Source: Paenibacillus glycanilyticus (GTDB taxonomy: Bacteria; Bacillota; Bacilli; Paenibacillales; Paenibacillaceae). From it: 64,000 bases of DNA. The notes below the pieces were generated by a model that had not been told where the DNA came from, did not search any database, and saw only the letters and a list, made by a program, of their open reading frames with translations. The stretch covers positions 558,001-622,000 of the forward strand of contig NZ_JAMBNP010000002.1 of NCBI RefSeq assembly GCF_023715145.1, written 5' to 3'. Made by a program: the position numbers and the translations under genes. Below are positions 52,646 to 62,451 of the stretch, piece by piece (positions within the stretch are counted from its first letter, which is position 1; the number at the start of each line of letters is the position of its first letter).

Positions 52646-54553
52646 ATGATTCAAACGGCACCGTATGGCCTTCTGATGAGCGATCTGTATTTGTTCAACA
52701 AGGGCTGCTCTCACCACAGTTACCGGTTCATGGGCGCACACGTTATGGACTGGGATGGTGAATTTGGCGTCAGGTTTGCAGTATGGGCTCCGAATGCCAG
52801 GGAGGTTCGGCTTGTTGGCCAGCATAACGACTGGGATGGCTCCGGTTCGTTGATGGAGCGCGTTAGTTCGACCGGCGTCTGGGTCGTCTTTATACCCGGA
52901 CTTGGCGAAGGCGCTGTCTACAAGTACGAGATTATTACCTCAACGGGCGAACGGCTGCTTAAAGCAGATCCTTACGCTTTCCTCGCCGAAAGACGTCCTC
53001 AAACCGCCTCCGTTGTGTCTGATTTGAACGGGTTCCCTTGGCGGGATAAGAAATGGATGGGCTCACGGCACAAAAAGCCGGGATACTCCAATCCGCTCAT
53101 GATGTACGAAGTTCATGCCGGCTCCTGGAAGCTTAAGGGGAAGGAGATTTTTCTCACCTACGATGAGCTTGCCGAGCAGCTGGTACCCTATGTCGCCGAG
53201 ATGGGATATACCCATATCGAGCTGCTGCCGCTGAACGAACATCCTTTTGACCAATCCTGGGGCTATCAAATTACCGGCTATTACGCACCGTCCAGCCGAT
53301 ACGGCAGACCAAAGCAGCTTATGCATTTTGTTGATCGCTGCCACGCGCATGGAATCGGCGTTATCCTGGATTGGGTCCCCGGACATTTTTGCAAGGACGA
53401 TCATGGACTGAGACGCTTTGACGGAACCCCGATCTATGAGGGAAATGACGAGCGGATCGCCGAAAAACCTTTATGGGGAACACTGGCCTTTGACTTCAAG
53501 CGAAATGAAGTTGTCAGTTTCCTAATCTCCAATGCCATCTACTGGATGGAAATGTTCCATTTCGACGGGCTTCGGATCGATGCCGTCGCCAGCATGATTA
53601 ACCTCCACATGGATAAGCCGCCGGAACTCTTCACCTGGAACGAGTATGGCGGCACTGACAATCTAGACGCTCTCCGCTTTATGAAACGGCTTAACGAAAC
53701 CGTATTTCACTACTACCCAGACGCACTTATGATCGCAGAAGATTCTTCCTCTTGGCCTGCAGTCACCTCACCTACATACTTAGGCGGGCTGGGCTTTAAT
53801 TTTAAATGGAATATGGGCTGGATGAACGATGTATTACGCTATATGTCGAAGGATCCTGCCGACCGCTCACACCACCACCACTTACTAACTTTCTCACTTT
53901 TGTATGCCTTTTCTGAAAATTTTGTTTTACCTTTCTCGCATGACGAGGTCGTACACGGCAAGCGTTCCCTGCTGAACAAGATGCCGGGCACCTATGAGGA
54001 GAAATTCGCTCAATTACGGCTGCTTTATGGTTATTGGATTGCGCACCCCGGCAAGAAGCTGCTCTTCATGGGCGGGGAATGGGGGCAGTTCGACGAATGG
54101 AAAGACCGCGACCCTCTTGATTGGATGCTGCTAGATTATGAGCTTCACGGCAAGATGAAGCATTACGTAAAAGCTTTGAATCATGTCTATACCAAAGAAC
54201 CCTCGCTGTGGGAAAGAGATCAGGACGCAACCGCATTCCAATGGATTGATGTGAATAATGCTGAACAATCGATCATATCTTTCATTCGTTATGGCAAGCA
54301 TGGCTTTACCGTTACGGTCGCCAACTTCTCCAAAAACGGTTATACCCATTATCGATTAGGCGTGCCGCAGCCGGGCTGTTATCGCATGATCCTAAGCAGC
54401 AATGAGGGACAGTTCGGAGGTACCGATTCACGGTCTAAAAGGAAACATATCAGCGAGAAAGTGGGCTGGCACGGCTATAACCAAAGCATTTCCATCTATC
54501 TCCCCCCTCTATCCTTCCAGTTATTCAGCTTTGTGGGCGGGGACACACATTAA
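52646..54553 (+). CDS. glgB: 1,4-alpha-glucan branching enzyme (GH13)
   Basis: GlgB introduces alpha-1,6 branches into glycogen. The roughly 635-residue protein has an N-terminal CBM48 domain (about 25-115), a GH13 barrel and a C-terminal beta domain. Catalytic-region motifs are GVILDWVPGHF (region I), FHFDGLRIDAVASM (nucleophile Asp in region II), DALMIAEDSSSWP (acid/base Glu in region III) and FVLPFSHDEVVHG (region IV). The start is uncertain: GGAGG (52629-52633) is 12 bases from ATG 52646 but three bases from TTG 52637. It is the first gene of the glgBCDA-GH15 operon. Confidence 0.96.
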   Translation: MIQTAPYGLLMSDLYLFNKGCSHHSYRFMGAHVMDWDGEFGVRFAVWAPNAREVRLVGQHNDWDGSGSLMERVSSTGVWVVFIPGLGEGAVYKYEIITSTGERLLKADPYAFLAERRPQTASVVSDLNGFPWRDKKWMGSRHKKPGYSNPLMMYEVHAGSWKLKGKEIFLTYDELAEQLVPYVAEMGYTHIELLPLNEHPFDQSWGYQITGYYAPSSRYGRPKQLMHFVDRCHAHGIGVILDWVPGHFCKDDHGLRRFDGTPIYEGNDERIAEKPLWGTLAFDFKRNEVVSFLISNAIYWMEMFHFDGLRIDAVASMINLHMDKPPELFTWNEYGGTDNLDALRFMKRLNETVFHYYPDALMIAEDSSSWPAVTSPTYLGGLGFNFKWNMGWMNDVLRYMSKDPADRSHHHHLLTFSLLYAFSENFVLPFSHDEVVHGKRSLLNKMPGTYEEKFAQLRLLYGYWIAHPGKKLLFMGGEWGQFDEWKDRDPLDWMLLDYELHGKMKHYVKALNHVYTKEPSLWERDQDATAFQWIDVNNAEQSIISFIRYGKHGFTVTVANFSKNGYTHYRLGVPQPGCYRMILSSNEGQFGGTDSRSKRKHISEKVGWHGYNQSISIYLPPLSFQLFSFVGGDTH

Positions 54554-54568
54554 GAAGGGGTTGGTGTC

Positions 54569-55738
54569 ATGGGTCGAAAAAAGGAAATGATTGCAATGCT
54601 GCTTGCTGGAGGAGAAGGCAAACGACTTGGCGTTCTCACGAAGGATTTGGCAAAACCGGCTGTTTATTTCGGGGGGAAATACCGCATTATCGACTTTACT
54701 TTAAGTAATTGCGCGCATTCTGGCATTGACACGGTTGGCGTTCTCACGCAATACCAGCCGCTCGAATTGAACCGGTATTTGGGCATCGGAAGCCCATGGG
54801 GGCTTGATCGCAAGGATGGCGGCATGGCCATTCTGCCTCCATACGTCAAACAAAAAGGCGGTGTTTGGTATAAAGGCACGGCCAATGCGATTTATCAAAA
54901 TATTGCGTTTATTGAACGCTACGACCCTAACTACGTTCTGGTCATCTCGGGTGACCATATTTATAAAATGGATTACGATCTCATGCTGCAGCATCATAAA
55001 AAAACAGGCGCGGATATAACGATAGCGGGCATTGAGGTTCCATGGAAAGAAGCGAGCCGCTTTGGCGTCATGCATGTCGACGACGAGGACCGGATTACAG
55101 CATTCGAGGAAAAACCCAAAGCGCCAACCAGCAATATCGCGTCAATGGGCGTTTATATTTTCTCTTGGTCCGTTCTGCAAAAATACTTGGTTTATGACGA
55201 GGGCAGCCGAAATTCCAGCCATGACTTCGGCAAGGATATTATCCCTGCAATGATGAGAGACGGTCTTCATCTGAGCGCGTATTCGTTCCGCGGATATTGG
55301 AAGGATGTCGGCACGATCGACAGCTTGTGGGAAGCCAATATGGATCTGCTCGACGATAAGCCTGCGCTTGATCTGGCCGACAAGGATTGGCGCATCTATT
55401 CGGTAAGCCCGAACCGGCCGGCCCAATATATTGCTTCAGGCGCGAGCGTGTCCTCATCAATGGTGACGGAAGGCTGCATAGTTGAAGGCAAGGTTGAACG
55501 TTCCGTTTTATTTTTCGGCGTAAATACAGGCAAGAACAGTATCGTAAACGAATCGGTCATTATGCCGAATGTACAAATCGGCGAAGGTGCCCGCATCTAC
55601 CGGGCGATTATAGGCGAGGGTGCGGTAATTGAAGACGGCGTATGCATTGGCAGTCCCAATGATGACGCCATAACCGTTGTTGCCGTAGGCGAAGTTGTAA
55701 CCAATGAACCTGTATTGCTGGAGGTGGAGCCGTCATGA
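54569..55738 (+). CDS. glgC: Glucose-1-phosphate adenylyltransferase, catalytic subunit
   Basis: GlgC makes ADP-glucose from glucose-1-phosphate and ATP, the committed step of glycogen synthesis. The 389-residue protein has the nucleotide-binding [22 protein letters not shown] near 9-30, [12 protein letters not shown] near 36-47, [10 protein letters not shown] near 128-137, FEEKPKAP near 172-179, and a C-terminal left-handed beta helix. AAGAAGGGG precedes the ATG. As in other Bacillales, it is paired with GlgD, overlapping it by four bases. Confidence 0.97.
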   Translation: MGRKKEMIAMLLAGGEGKRLGVLTKDLAKPAVYFGGKYRIIDFTLSNCAHSGIDTVGVLTQYQPLELNRYLGIGSPWGLDRKDGGMAILPPYVKQKGGVWYKGTANAIYQNIAFIERYDPNYVLVISGDHIYKMDYDLMLQHHKKTGADITIAGIEVPWKEASRFGVMHVDDEDRITAFEEKPKAPTSNIASMGVYIFSWSVLQKYLVYDEGSRNSSHDFGKDIIPAMMRDGLHLSAYSFRGYWKDVGTIDSLWEANMDLLDDKPALDLADKDWRIYSVSPNRPAQYIASGASVSSSMVTEGCIVEGKVERSVLFFGVNTGKNSIVNESVIMPNVQIGEGARIYRAIIGEGAVIEDGVCIGSPNDDAITVVAVGEVVTNEPVLLEVEPS

Positions 55739-56847
55739 AGCATCAAGTAATGGGCGTTATCAATCTTATTCACGAAACAGATGATATGGAGCGGCTGACC
55801 CAGAACCGCTGCCTCGCTACCGTGCCGTTTGGCGCAAGATACCGGCTTATTGATTTCATCTTGTCGAGCATGGTGAACTCCGGAATCAATAAAGTGGCCG
55901 TATTCGCACACACGAAATTTCGTTCTCTAATGGATCATGTCGGTTCAGGCGACCATTGGGACTTAAATAACCGTCAAAGCGGCTTGTTCCTGCTTCCTCC
56001 GGCAACGGACGACATTCAGGAAGTCAGCCGCGGAGACTTATATCATTTCTATCAGCACCGTGACTATTTCAACCGTTCCACGCTTGAATACGTCGTGATT
56101 GCCCGCAGCCATATGGTCTGCAATATTGACTTCGAGCCTATTATTGAGGCCCATAAGGCGCGTGAGGCCGATATTACGGTTGTGTGCAAGGAGGATGCCG
56201 ATCTGATGGGCGGCAAAGCGCGCAAGATGAAGATGGATGCGGATGGCCGGATCACGGCTATGCAGGACCATTATGGCAGAATGCACAGCAGCGTCTCCTC
56301 CATGGAGATGTACATCATGCGCAAAGACCTTTTGATGGAGCTTGTGGAGACTTCGTTGGCACAGGGGCAGGACCATCTGGTCCGGCACGCGATTTTCTCA
56401 AGAATCGATAAGCTTCGGGTCTTCGGTTATCTCCACGAAGGCTACCTGGCCGTAGTTAATACGTTGTCCAGCTTTTACCAAAGCAATATGAGCCTGCTTC
56501 GTCCAGAGGTATGGCGCGAGCTGTTCTTCCAGCCTGGCACCGTGTTTACGAAGGGCAAGGATGAACCGCCAGCTCGTTATTTGTGCACGTCCAAGGTGTC
56601 GGATTCGCTTATCGCGAATGGCTGCCGCATAGAAGGCACGGTAGAAAACAGTATTTTGTTCCGTGGTGTTCATGTCCGTAAAGGAGCCGTTGTGCGCAAC
56701 AGCATTATTATGCAAAATGGCGACATCGGCGAGAACAGTCTGGTTCAGCACTGCATCCTGGATAAGGATGTGCGCGTGCAGTATGACCGCGATATCCGCG
56801 GTTCCTCCGATAATCCGTTTCTGGCAGGCAAACGCAAAATTATATAA
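55735..56847 (+). CDS. glgD: Glucose-1-phosphate adenylyltransferase subunit GlgD
   Basis: GlgD is the regulatory-like subunit that forms a hetero-oligomer with GlgC in Bacillales and enhances its activity. The 370-residue protein has the same fold, but the nucleotide loop is changed: where GlgC has GGEGKRL, this protein reads [18 protein letters not shown], lacking the glycine-rich catalytic loop. [27 protein letters not shown] sequence and the C-terminal beta helix are kept. GGAGGTGGAG precedes the ATG inside glgC. The degenerate loop supports GlgD rather than a second GlgC. Confidence 0.95.
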   Translation: MKHQVMGVINLIHETDDMERLTQNRCLATVPFGARYRLIDFILSSMVNSGINKVAVFAHTKFRSLMDHVGSGDHWDLNNRQSGLFLLPPATDDIQEVSRGDLYHFYQHRDYFNRSTLEYVVIARSHMVCNIDFEPIIEAHKAREADITVVCKEDADLMGGKARKMKMDADGRITAMQDHYGRMHSSVSSMEMYIMRKDLLMELVETSLAQGQDHLVRHAIFSRIDKLRVFGYLHEGYLAVVNTLSSFYQSNMSLLRPEVWRELFFQPGTVFTKGKDEPPARYLCTSKVSDSLIANGCRIEGTVENSILFRGVHVRKGAVVRNSIIMQNGDIGENSLVQHCILDKDVRVQYDRDIRGSSDNPFLAGKRKII

Positions 56848-56885
56848 AAGCAATAAAATTTGGATAGGGTATGAGGTGATCAGGC

Positions 56886-58349
56886 GTGAATATATTAATG
56901 GCCGCATCCGAAGCAAATCCGCTCGCCAAGTCGGGCGGGCTGGCTGATGTTGCAGGTGCTCTTCCCAAGGCGCTTAAGCAGCGGGGAGCCGATGCTAGAA
57001 TTATTATGCCAAAGTATGAAGAGATCCCAGACTATTATATTCAGCAATTTGAGCGAATTGCGGAGTTTCAGGTGAATTTCGGATGGCGGAGCCAATATTG
57101 CGGCCTTATGAAGGCAGAAATCGACGGCATTATCTTTTATTTAATCGATAATGAGTTTTACTTCAGGCGAAAAGGGCTGTACGGGTATGGCGATGATGCC
57201 GAACGTTTTGTCTTCTACAGCGTTGCCGTCATGGAAGCGGTCAGGTACATGGATTTCAAACCGGATATTGTTCATTGTCATGACTGGCAGGCCGGACTAA
57301 TTCCATTCCTGCTCCGTACCCGTTATTCGAGCGACCCTGCCTGGGATGGCGTTAAGTCTGTGTTTACCATCCACAACCTGATGTATCAAGGCTTGTTTGG
57401 CATTGAACTGCTGAAGGAGCTGCTGGGTTCGGGAGACGAGATGTTCACGGCCGACAAGCTGGAGTTTCATGGCGCGGCAAGCTGCCTGAAGGGCGGGCTT
57501 GTCTACGCGGACAAACTCACGACGGTCAGCGAAACCTACGCGAGCGAAATCCAGAGCTGGGAGTACGGCGAACGGCTCGACGGCATGCTTCGCAGCCGCT
57601 CCCATGATCTGATCGGGATCGTTAATGGCATTGACACCGAGTTATATGACCCGATGAATGATGATGCCCTACATACGCCTTACCGTTCCTCTATTGCCCG
57701 CAAGCGGAAAAACAAGCTGAGTTTGCAGGCAGAGCTTGGACTTCCCGAATCGGAAGAAGTTCCGCTGCTTGGCATCGTCAGCCGCCTTGTGGAATCCAAG
57801 GGGATGGATTTGATCGCCTGGAAGCTTGAGGAGCTCATGCAGGAAGATGTGCAGCTTGTTGTGCTTGGAGCGGGAGACTGGCATTACGAGAACGTCATGA
57901 ATCATTTGGTTGCCCGTTATCCGGATAAAGCTGCCGTATGGCTTGGCTATAATGACCGTCTTGCAAGAAGGATCTATGCGGGCTCGGATATTTTTCTCAT
58001 GCCGTCCCGGTTTGAGCCTTGCGGTTTAAGTCAGCTTCTTGCACTCCGTTACCGGTCTATTCCTCTAGTTCGGGAAACAGGGGGTCTAAAGGATACCGTG
58101 CAGTCCTATAATGAATTTACCGGGGAAGGCAACGGCTTCAGCTTTGCGAACTATAATGCGGACGATTACTGGCACACGCTCAAACGGGCACTGCACTTCT
58201 ACCGTGACGAAACGGTATGGCGCAGTATTGTAGACAATGCCGGGAAAGAAGATTACAGCTGGAGCCGCTCGGCAAAAGCTTATATGGCCTTGTATGACCA
58301 ACTTCTTGTTTCTCGAAAGGGGACTGAAAGATGGCCCGTCACCTTGTAA
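56886..58349 (+). CDS. glgA: Glycogen synthase (GT5)
   Basis: GlgA transfers glucose from ADP-glucose to the non-reducing end of glycogen. The 487-residue GT-B protein shows the KSGG ADP-glucose-binding motif within ASEANPLAKSGGLADVAGALPK near residues 8-29, HCHDWQAGLIPFLL near 129-142, and MPSRFEPCGLSQLLALRY near 378-395 with the catalytic-site Glu. The start is a GTG preceded by GAGGTGAT. It overlaps the GH15 gene by 19 bases. The 38-base gap after glgD has no terminator. Confidence 0.97.
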   Translation: MNILMAASEANPLAKSGGLADVAGALPKALKQRGADARIIMPKYEEIPDYYIQQFERIAEFQVNFGWRSQYCGLMKAEIDGIIFYLIDNEFYFRRKGLYGYGDDAERFVFYSVAVMEAVRYMDFKPDIVHCHDWQAGLIPFLLRTRYSSDPAWDGVKSVFTIHNLMYQGLFGIELLKELLGSGDEMFTADKLEFHGAASCLKGGLVYADKLTTVSETYASEIQSWEYGERLDGMLRSRSHDLIGIVNGIDTELYDPMNDDALHTPYRSSIARKRKNKLSLQAELGLPESEEVPLLGIVSRLVESKGMDLIAWKLEELMQEDVQLVVLGAGDWHYENVMNHLVARYPDKAAVWLGYNDRLARRIYAGSDIFLMPSRFEPCGLSQLLALRYRSIPLVRETGGLKDTVQSYNEFTGEGNGFSFANYNADDYWHTLKRALHFYRDETVWRSIVDNAGKEDYSWSRSAKAYMALYDQLLVSRKGTERWPVTL

Positions 58350-60304
58350 TCGGCAATGGCAAACTGCTGCTCAATTTGGATCAACATTGTTTTATTCGGG
58401 ATATTTACTTTCCGTATGTCGGACAGCTAAACCATGTGGGCGGTCACTATTGTCGGTTCGGGATCTGGATCGGAGGCGCGTTTTCTTGGCTGGACGAGAA
58501 GGAGTGGACATTCGAGCTGAATTATATCGAGGATTCCCTCGTGACGAATATTATTGCCAAGCATGAGGGGCTAGGCGTCGAATTGCAGATGAATGACGGT
58601 ATTCATCAGCGCGAATGCATCTACATCAAACGGGTTGTTGTGCGCAACAGGAGGAACGAAAGCCGGGAAGCCCGGCTGTTCTTCCATCAGGATCTAATGA
58701 TTGAAGGCTCGGAGGTAGGGGACACTGCTGCTTATTACCCGGAAAATAATACGATGTTTCATTACAAGCGCTCGAACTACTTCATGTTCAGCGGCTGCAC
58801 GGATGAAGGCGGTATTATGCAATATTCCACCGGGATCAAAAGATTCCATTCGGCGGAAGGAACTTGGCGGGATGCGGAAGACGGCGTGCTGATGGGCAAT
58901 ACCATTGCCCAGGGCTCGGTTGACAGTACGATCGGATTGCGCACCACGGTTCCGGCGAATGGCGAGAAGACGCTGTATTACTGGATGTCGGTCGGCAAAA
59001 ATCTGGAGGAAGTGAAGACTCTTCACAAATACGTGATGGATAATCATCCCGAGAAGCTGCTCAGCCGGATCGTGATCTATTGGAAGCACTGGCTTCAGCG
59101 CTCCGAGACCGATCTGGGAGATCTGCCAAAAGAGGTTATTCGGATGTTCAAGCATAGCTTGCTGCTTGTCCGGACTCAGGTCGATGAGCGAGGTGCCATA
59201 TTGGCTGCCAATGATACCGATATTTTGCAATATAACCGGGATCATTACAGCTATATGTGGCCGCGTGACGGAGCGCTTATTGCCGAGGCGATGTCGCTCG
59301 CCGGCTATCAAAGCGTTATAGCGCCATTCTTCCATTTTTGCGCAAACGCTCTGTCGCCGGATGGCTATTTGTATCACAAGTACAATCCGGACGGCACGGT
59401 TGGATCCAGTTGGCATCCGTACATTGTGAAGGGGAGCCGGAGGATTCCCATCCAGGAGGATGAGACCGCGCTTGTCCTGTTTGCCTTGTGGCAGGATTAC
59501 TCGCGCAATCAGGTTATCGAGCTGCCGCAGTCGCTATACAGCAATCTGATCCGCAAAGCGGCGTCCTTCCTCAGCGAATACATTGAGCCGGAGCTGTCGC
59601 TTCCCAAGCCAAGCTATGATCTTTGGGAGGAGCGCTACGGCATCTGGACGTACACGGCTGCATCCGTGTATGCCGGGCTGATGGCCGGCGCCTTCTTCAC
59701 CGAGTTATTCGGGGATTACGAGCGGAGCGATCATTACCGCAATACCGCATACACGATTAAGAATGGCATACTAACCCATCTGTGGGATGAGGAATCCGGC
59801 CGGTTCGCCCGCGGGCTTGTTCAGCGGGATAACCGCTGGGTCAAGGATATGACGCTGGAGAGCAGCGTATTTGGCTTATGGGAATTTGGCGTCTTGTCCG
59901 TTCATGACGAGCGGGTGCAGAAGACGATGAAGGCCATTAAGGAAGGCCTGCAAATCCGGACTCATATCGGCGGTATCGCCAGGTATACGAACGATTATTA
60001 TTTCCAGCAGTCCGGCGAGATTGATCAAGTGCCGGGCAATCCGTGGATTATTTGTACGTTATGGGTAGCCAATTACGAGATTGATTCCGCAGAGACGCTT
60101 GCCGATCTGGAAGGACCGCTGCAGACCTTGGAGTGGGTCGTAGACCACGCCTTGTCGAGCGGTCTTCTTCCGGAGCAGCTCAACCCGTTCGACGGTTCAC
60201 CGCTCTCTGTCGCTCCGTTAACCTGGTCGCATGCGACCTTTGTGCATAGCGTAAGCAAATATGCCGCGAAGTATAAAGAACTCCATGGGACCGCAAAGTC
60301 TTAG
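58331..60304 (+). CDS. Glycoside hydrolase family 15 protein (glucoamylase-like)
   Basis: A 657-residue GH15 enzyme. The N-terminal beta-sandwich (about 1-260, beginning HLVIGNGKLLLNLDQ) precedes an (alpha/alpha)6 barrel. Catalytic-region motifs are YSYMWPRDGALIAEAM near 305-320, PIQEDETALVLFALWQ near 373-388 and YDLWEERYGIWTYTAA near 419-434 (likely general acid Glu), with DQVPGNPWIICTLW near 565-578. There is no signal peptide, so it acts in the cytoplasm, which fits hydrolysis of alpha-glucans made by the same operon. It takes the place of the phosphorylase GlgP found in Bacillus glycogen operons. Exact substrate unknown. Confidence 0.9.
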   Translation: MARHLVIGNGKLLLNLDQHCFIRDIYFPYVGQLNHVGGHYCRFGIWIGGAFSWLDEKEWTFELNYIEDSLVTNIIAKHEGLGVELQMNDGIHQRECIYIKRVVVRNRRNESREARLFFHQDLMIEGSEVGDTAAYYPENNTMFHYKRSNYFMFSGCTDEGGIMQYSTGIKRFHSAEGTWRDAEDGVLMGNTIAQGSVDSTIGLRTTVPANGEKTLYYWMSVGKNLEEVKTLHKYVMDNHPEKLLSRIVIYWKHWLQRSETDLGDLPKEVIRMFKHSLLLVRTQVDERGAILAANDTDILQYNRDHYSYMWPRDGALIAEAMSLAGYQSVIAPFFHFCANALSPDGYLYHKYNPDGTVGSSWHPYIVKGSRRIPIQEDETALVLFALWQDYSRNQVIELPQSLYSNLIRKAASFLSEYIEPELSLPKPSYDLWEERYGIWTYTAASVYAGLMAGAFFTELFGDYERSDHYRNTAYTIKNGILTHLWDEESGRFARGLVQRDNRWVKDMTLESSVFGLWEFGVLSVHDERVQKTMKAIKEGLQIRTHIGGIARYTNDYYFQQSGEIDQVPGNPWIICTLWVANYEIDSAETLADLEGPLQTLEWVVDHALSSGLLPEQLNPFDGSPLSVAPLTWSHATFVHSVSKYAAKYKELHGTAKS

Positions 60305-60316
60305 TGAAGGAACGAA

Positions 60317-60347
60317 AGCCGCTTAGCGTCAGCTAAGCGGCTGTTTT
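60317..60347 (+). terminator. Intrinsic terminator of the glycogen operon
   Basis: A perfect 11-bp stem AGCCGCTTAGC/GCTAAGCGGCT around GTCA is followed by GTTTTATG. The stem also lies at the 3' side of the convergent YjcZ gene and may serve both strands. Confidence 0.85.
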
Positions 60348-60363
60348 ATGCCCCAAGCGATAA

Positions 60364-60495
60364 TTAGTAAAAGTTGCAGGTACGGATAATGATTACCAGC
60401 AATACAAATAGAACAAGGACGTAGGCAGCACTATTGTTCCAGACTCCTTGAACCGGTCCATAGCCTGTATTCGCTCCTGCTACAGGGTATCCCAT
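60364..60495 (-). CDS. YjcZ-family sporulation peptide (43 aa)
   Basis: A 43-residue peptide starting MGYPVAGANTGYGPVQGVW and ending with a hydrophobic helix AYVLVLFVLLVIII followed by RTCNFY. This Gly/Tyr-rich start plus short C-terminal membrane helix is the pattern of YjcZ/small sporulation membrane peptides of Bacillales. GGGAGG lies about eight bases upstream of the ATG on the minus strand. It is downstream of and in the same direction as the gerP operon, separated by about 120 bp. Function unknown; association with spore membranes is inferred. Confidence 0.85.
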   Translation of the reverse strand: MGYPVAGANTGYGPVQGVWNNSAAYVLVLFVLLVIIIRTCNFY

Positions 60496-60615
60496 TGTTC
60501 ATTCCTCCCGAGTCATTGTTATTGTCGTGATTCCAAATCACAAGACCAATATATGAAGGGGGCACTCCGGGAAATTGGACATTTGTACCTGTGCGATTGG
60601 TTTTGGTGAATTCGC

Positions 60616-61026
60616 CTAGGTGACGTTTATCAGTGATTTCTCATATTGCCTGATATGCTTGATCCGCGACTCTGCGGTTGTCCGCATCGCATTGCCGGCA
60701 AGCAGGCTGGAGGTAGAGCCAACCGCCGTTACAAATACGCAGCCCACATTAATGCGCGGGCAGTGGTTTATCCGCCGGATAGAGACATCCTGGCCGGCTT
60801 CCGCTACCGGGTCAATAAGCTTCTGACGAGGACGGTTGAATATTTGATAGGATTCGAAGTACACGCTCCCTGCCTTGGTATGGTCAATGGCGCGTTGTAC
60901 GGCGAGAGCGTTTAGTCTTGGTGTAGCTTCAGCCCGGTCACCGAATTGAATAATAGCTCCCAGGGAGACATCTACAACCGATACCAGGCCAATCTGGGAG
61001 AGGCGTATGGGATAAGACGGCTGCAT
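60616..61026 (-). CDS. gerPE: Spore germination protein GerPE
   Basis: GerP proteins help nutrient germinants pass through the spore coat. The 136-residue protein matches GerPE in order, size and core: SVVDVSLGAIIQFGDRAEATPRLNALAVQR near 17-46, and INVGCVFVTAVGSTSSLLAGNA near 92-113. GGAGGAG lies ten bases upstream of ATG 61026; the longer in-frame start at 61074 is rejected. It is the last gerP gene here; no gerPF follows. Confidence 0.88.
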   Translation of the reverse strand: MQPSYPIRLSQIGLVSVVDVSLGAIIQFGDRAEATPRLNALAVQRAIDHTKAGSVYFESYQIFNRPRQKLIDPVAEAGQDVSIRRINHCPRINVGCVFVTAVGSTSSLLAGNAMRTTAESRIKHIRQYEKSLINVT

Positions 61027-61042
61027 TTCGAAAGATCTCCTC

Positions 61043-61264
61043 CTAACCGGCCATCGGGGCTTCGCCAACCGCATCCTCTTCGCCCTCGGGAACGGGAAGA
61101 GGGGCTATCGGACCAGCAATAATAGATTCAGGCGGTGTGTCAAACATCGAATATAAGGTGACATAATCAGAGTCGCCAATCTGGAGCATGGAGGCTGCCG
61201 ATACCCCCAATATTTCAATGTTTCCCACGGTTAAACCGCAATTATGAACGGTGAAATTCACCAT
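61043..61264 (-). CDS. gerPD: Spore germination protein GerPD
   Basis: A 73-residue GerPD protein. The sequence VHNCGLTVGNIEILGVSAAS and IGDSDYVTLYSMFDTPPES with IAGPIAPLP agrees with the family pattern of a beta-rich small coat protein. The start is ATG 61264 with GGGGGATG upstream on the minus strand. It is placed between gerPC and gerPE in the standard gerPABCDE order. It has been linked to localisation of other Ger proteins in B. subtilis; that is family knowledge. Confidence 0.88.
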   Translation of the reverse strand: MVNFTVHNCGLTVGNIEILGVSAASMLQIGDSDYVTLYSMFDTPPESIIAGPIAPLPVPEGEEDAVGEAPMAG

Positions 61265-61280
61265 TATCCAACATCCCCCA

Positions 61281-61958
61281 TCAGCTGCCGCCGCCATTTT
61301 TCAATAACTGAATATATCTTTGCATGGCAGCATCCGCATCTCGCACCGTTTTTGATATAATGACTTCTTTTTTCTGCTGCTCGGTTTGCGTCTCCTGCGC
61401 ATGGCCATTAGGGCCTGATTCTGATTCACCGGGCTTAAGCTGCATATAGAAATGAATGCGGGTTGGCATCTGCTTGCGTATATCCTCAAGAACCATCTTG
61501 CGATGATAAGGATCAAGCTCTACCCCGTATTCCGACTCAAGCGCCACAAGCTTTTGCATCCCTTGAAGGCTCAAATACCGGTCCACCTCCGCCCGAACAT
61601 CCGCATAAGGTTCAGAAGGCGGAATAAAGCCGGAAGGCGCTGCCGGATAAGTGTTAGGCGGCTTTGGGGGAACCGACAGCTGTTCGATGTCCCCGTCTCC
61701 GTTAGGTACGCCTGGCGGCGTCATGCCGATATTTAACGTGCCTTCCAGCTTCTCCACCTTTAATTGGTCAAAATGGTATTCCAGCTTCTCGATATGATAA
61801 GTGGGCTTGCTCTCCAGTTGCTTCAGCTGCGCGCTAATGGCCGCGAGCTGTTGCTCCAGCGAAAAGATTTGGGACTGCTGCGTTCTTAGCTTCGTCTGAA
61901 GCTCGAGCGACCAGGCTTGCCATGGAGACAGCCCATTGCCGGGCGGTTGCTGCTGCAT
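61281..61958 (-). CDS. gerPC: Spore germination protein GerPC
   Basis: GerPC is the largest gerP product. The 225-residue protein has a coiled coil near residues 20-52 (LQTKLRTQQSQIFSLEQQLAAI), a short beta segment PTYHIEKLEYHFDQLKVEKLEGTLNIG, a Pro-rich linker (about 92-115), and a helical C-terminal domain. In the family, a similar helical bundle follows a short beta strand region. GAGGAGG precedes the ATG on the minus strand. It keeps the conserved position between gerPB and gerPD. Confidence 0.9.
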   Translation of the reverse strand: MQQQPPGNGLSPWQAWSLELQTKLRTQQSQIFSLEQQLAAISAQLKQLESKPTYHIEKLEYHFDQLKVEKLEGTLNIGMTPPGVPNGDGDIEQLSVPPKPPNTYPAAPSGFIPPSEPYADVRAEVDRYLSLQGMQKLVALESEYGVELDPYHRKMVLEDIRKQMPTRIHFYMQLKPGESESGPNGHAQETQTEQQKKEVIISKTVRDADAAMQRYIQLLKNGGGS

Positions 61959-61976
61959 CGTGACAGCCTCCTCTCA

Positions 61977-62180
61977 TTAAGCGGGATCTGGAAGCGGAAC
62001 AAGAGAGAGCGGGCTTTCTTCCCCAAGCTGGGGCGCAGGACCCGTGAACCCTCCCGAATTGTACATTTGCGATAAGGACCGGATCGATCCCGCACTTCCG
62101 ACTTGCAGGACAGAGCTGTTCGATACGCTGTTTACTCTGAGCTGCTGTATAGTGATGGTCTGATAAATGGTCCAGTTCAT
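61977..62180 (-). CDS. gerPB: Spore germination protein GerPB
   Basis: The 67-residue protein begins MNWTIYQTITIQQLRVNSVSNSSVLQVGSAGSIRSLSQ, the GerPB core, followed by a Pro/Gly-rich tail. It starts three bases after the gerPA stop codon, so they are translationally coupled. Role in the spore inner coat is known only at the operon level. Confidence 0.9.
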   Translation of the reverse strand: MNWTIYQTITIQQLRVNSVSNSSVLQVGSAGSIRSLSQMYNSGGFTGPAPQLGEESPLSLVPLPDPA

Positions 62181-62183
62181 GCG

Positions 62184-62414
62184 TTACACCACGGTTTCCA
62201 AATTGTTCTGCGAGTTGTCTTGAACATCCGGATCAAGCGTGTTAGTGGCACTGACGGCGTTGTTCGAGTTTGCCAGACTTCCCGTGAGGAACGAGCCGGA
62301 GCCAGCATAGGTTTTGGTCTGGCTGGATGGCGATACTTGAACGGCGTCACCGAATTGAACGACGGCACTTGAGCCGACGCTGACGACTTTGACAAATCCA
62401 ACGATAGATGGCAT
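62184..62414 (-). CDS. gerPA: Spore germination protein GerPA
   Basis: A 76-residue GerPA/GerPF-family protein: MPSIVGFVKVVSVGSSAVVQFGDAV at the N-terminus, then SPSSQTKTYAGSGSFLTGS. GerPA and GerPF are paralogues; first position in the operon supports GerPA. AAAGGGAAAAGGGTGAG provides a purine-rich site before the ATG. A sigma-K-like promoter lies about 35-65 bases upstream. Confidence 0.92.
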   Translation of the reverse strand: MPSIVGFVKVVSVGSSAVVQFGDAVQVSPSSQTKTYAGSGSFLTGSLANSNNAVSATNTLDPDVQDNSQNNLETVV

Positions 62415-62451
62415 GCGTACTCACCCTTTTCCCTTTAAGCATCTTGTATAT

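Noticed and set aside
54569..56847. Reading glgD as a second copy of glgC
   Set aside because: The GlgC nucleotide loop is missing in the second gene, and its sequence differs throughout, as expected for the GlgD subunit.
60546..60555. CATATATTG upstream of the YjcZ gene, also seen upstream of the Hsp20-like gene near 62540
   Set aside because: It resembles a sporulation -10 element but lacks a convincing -35 partner at either place; too weak to list as a promoter.
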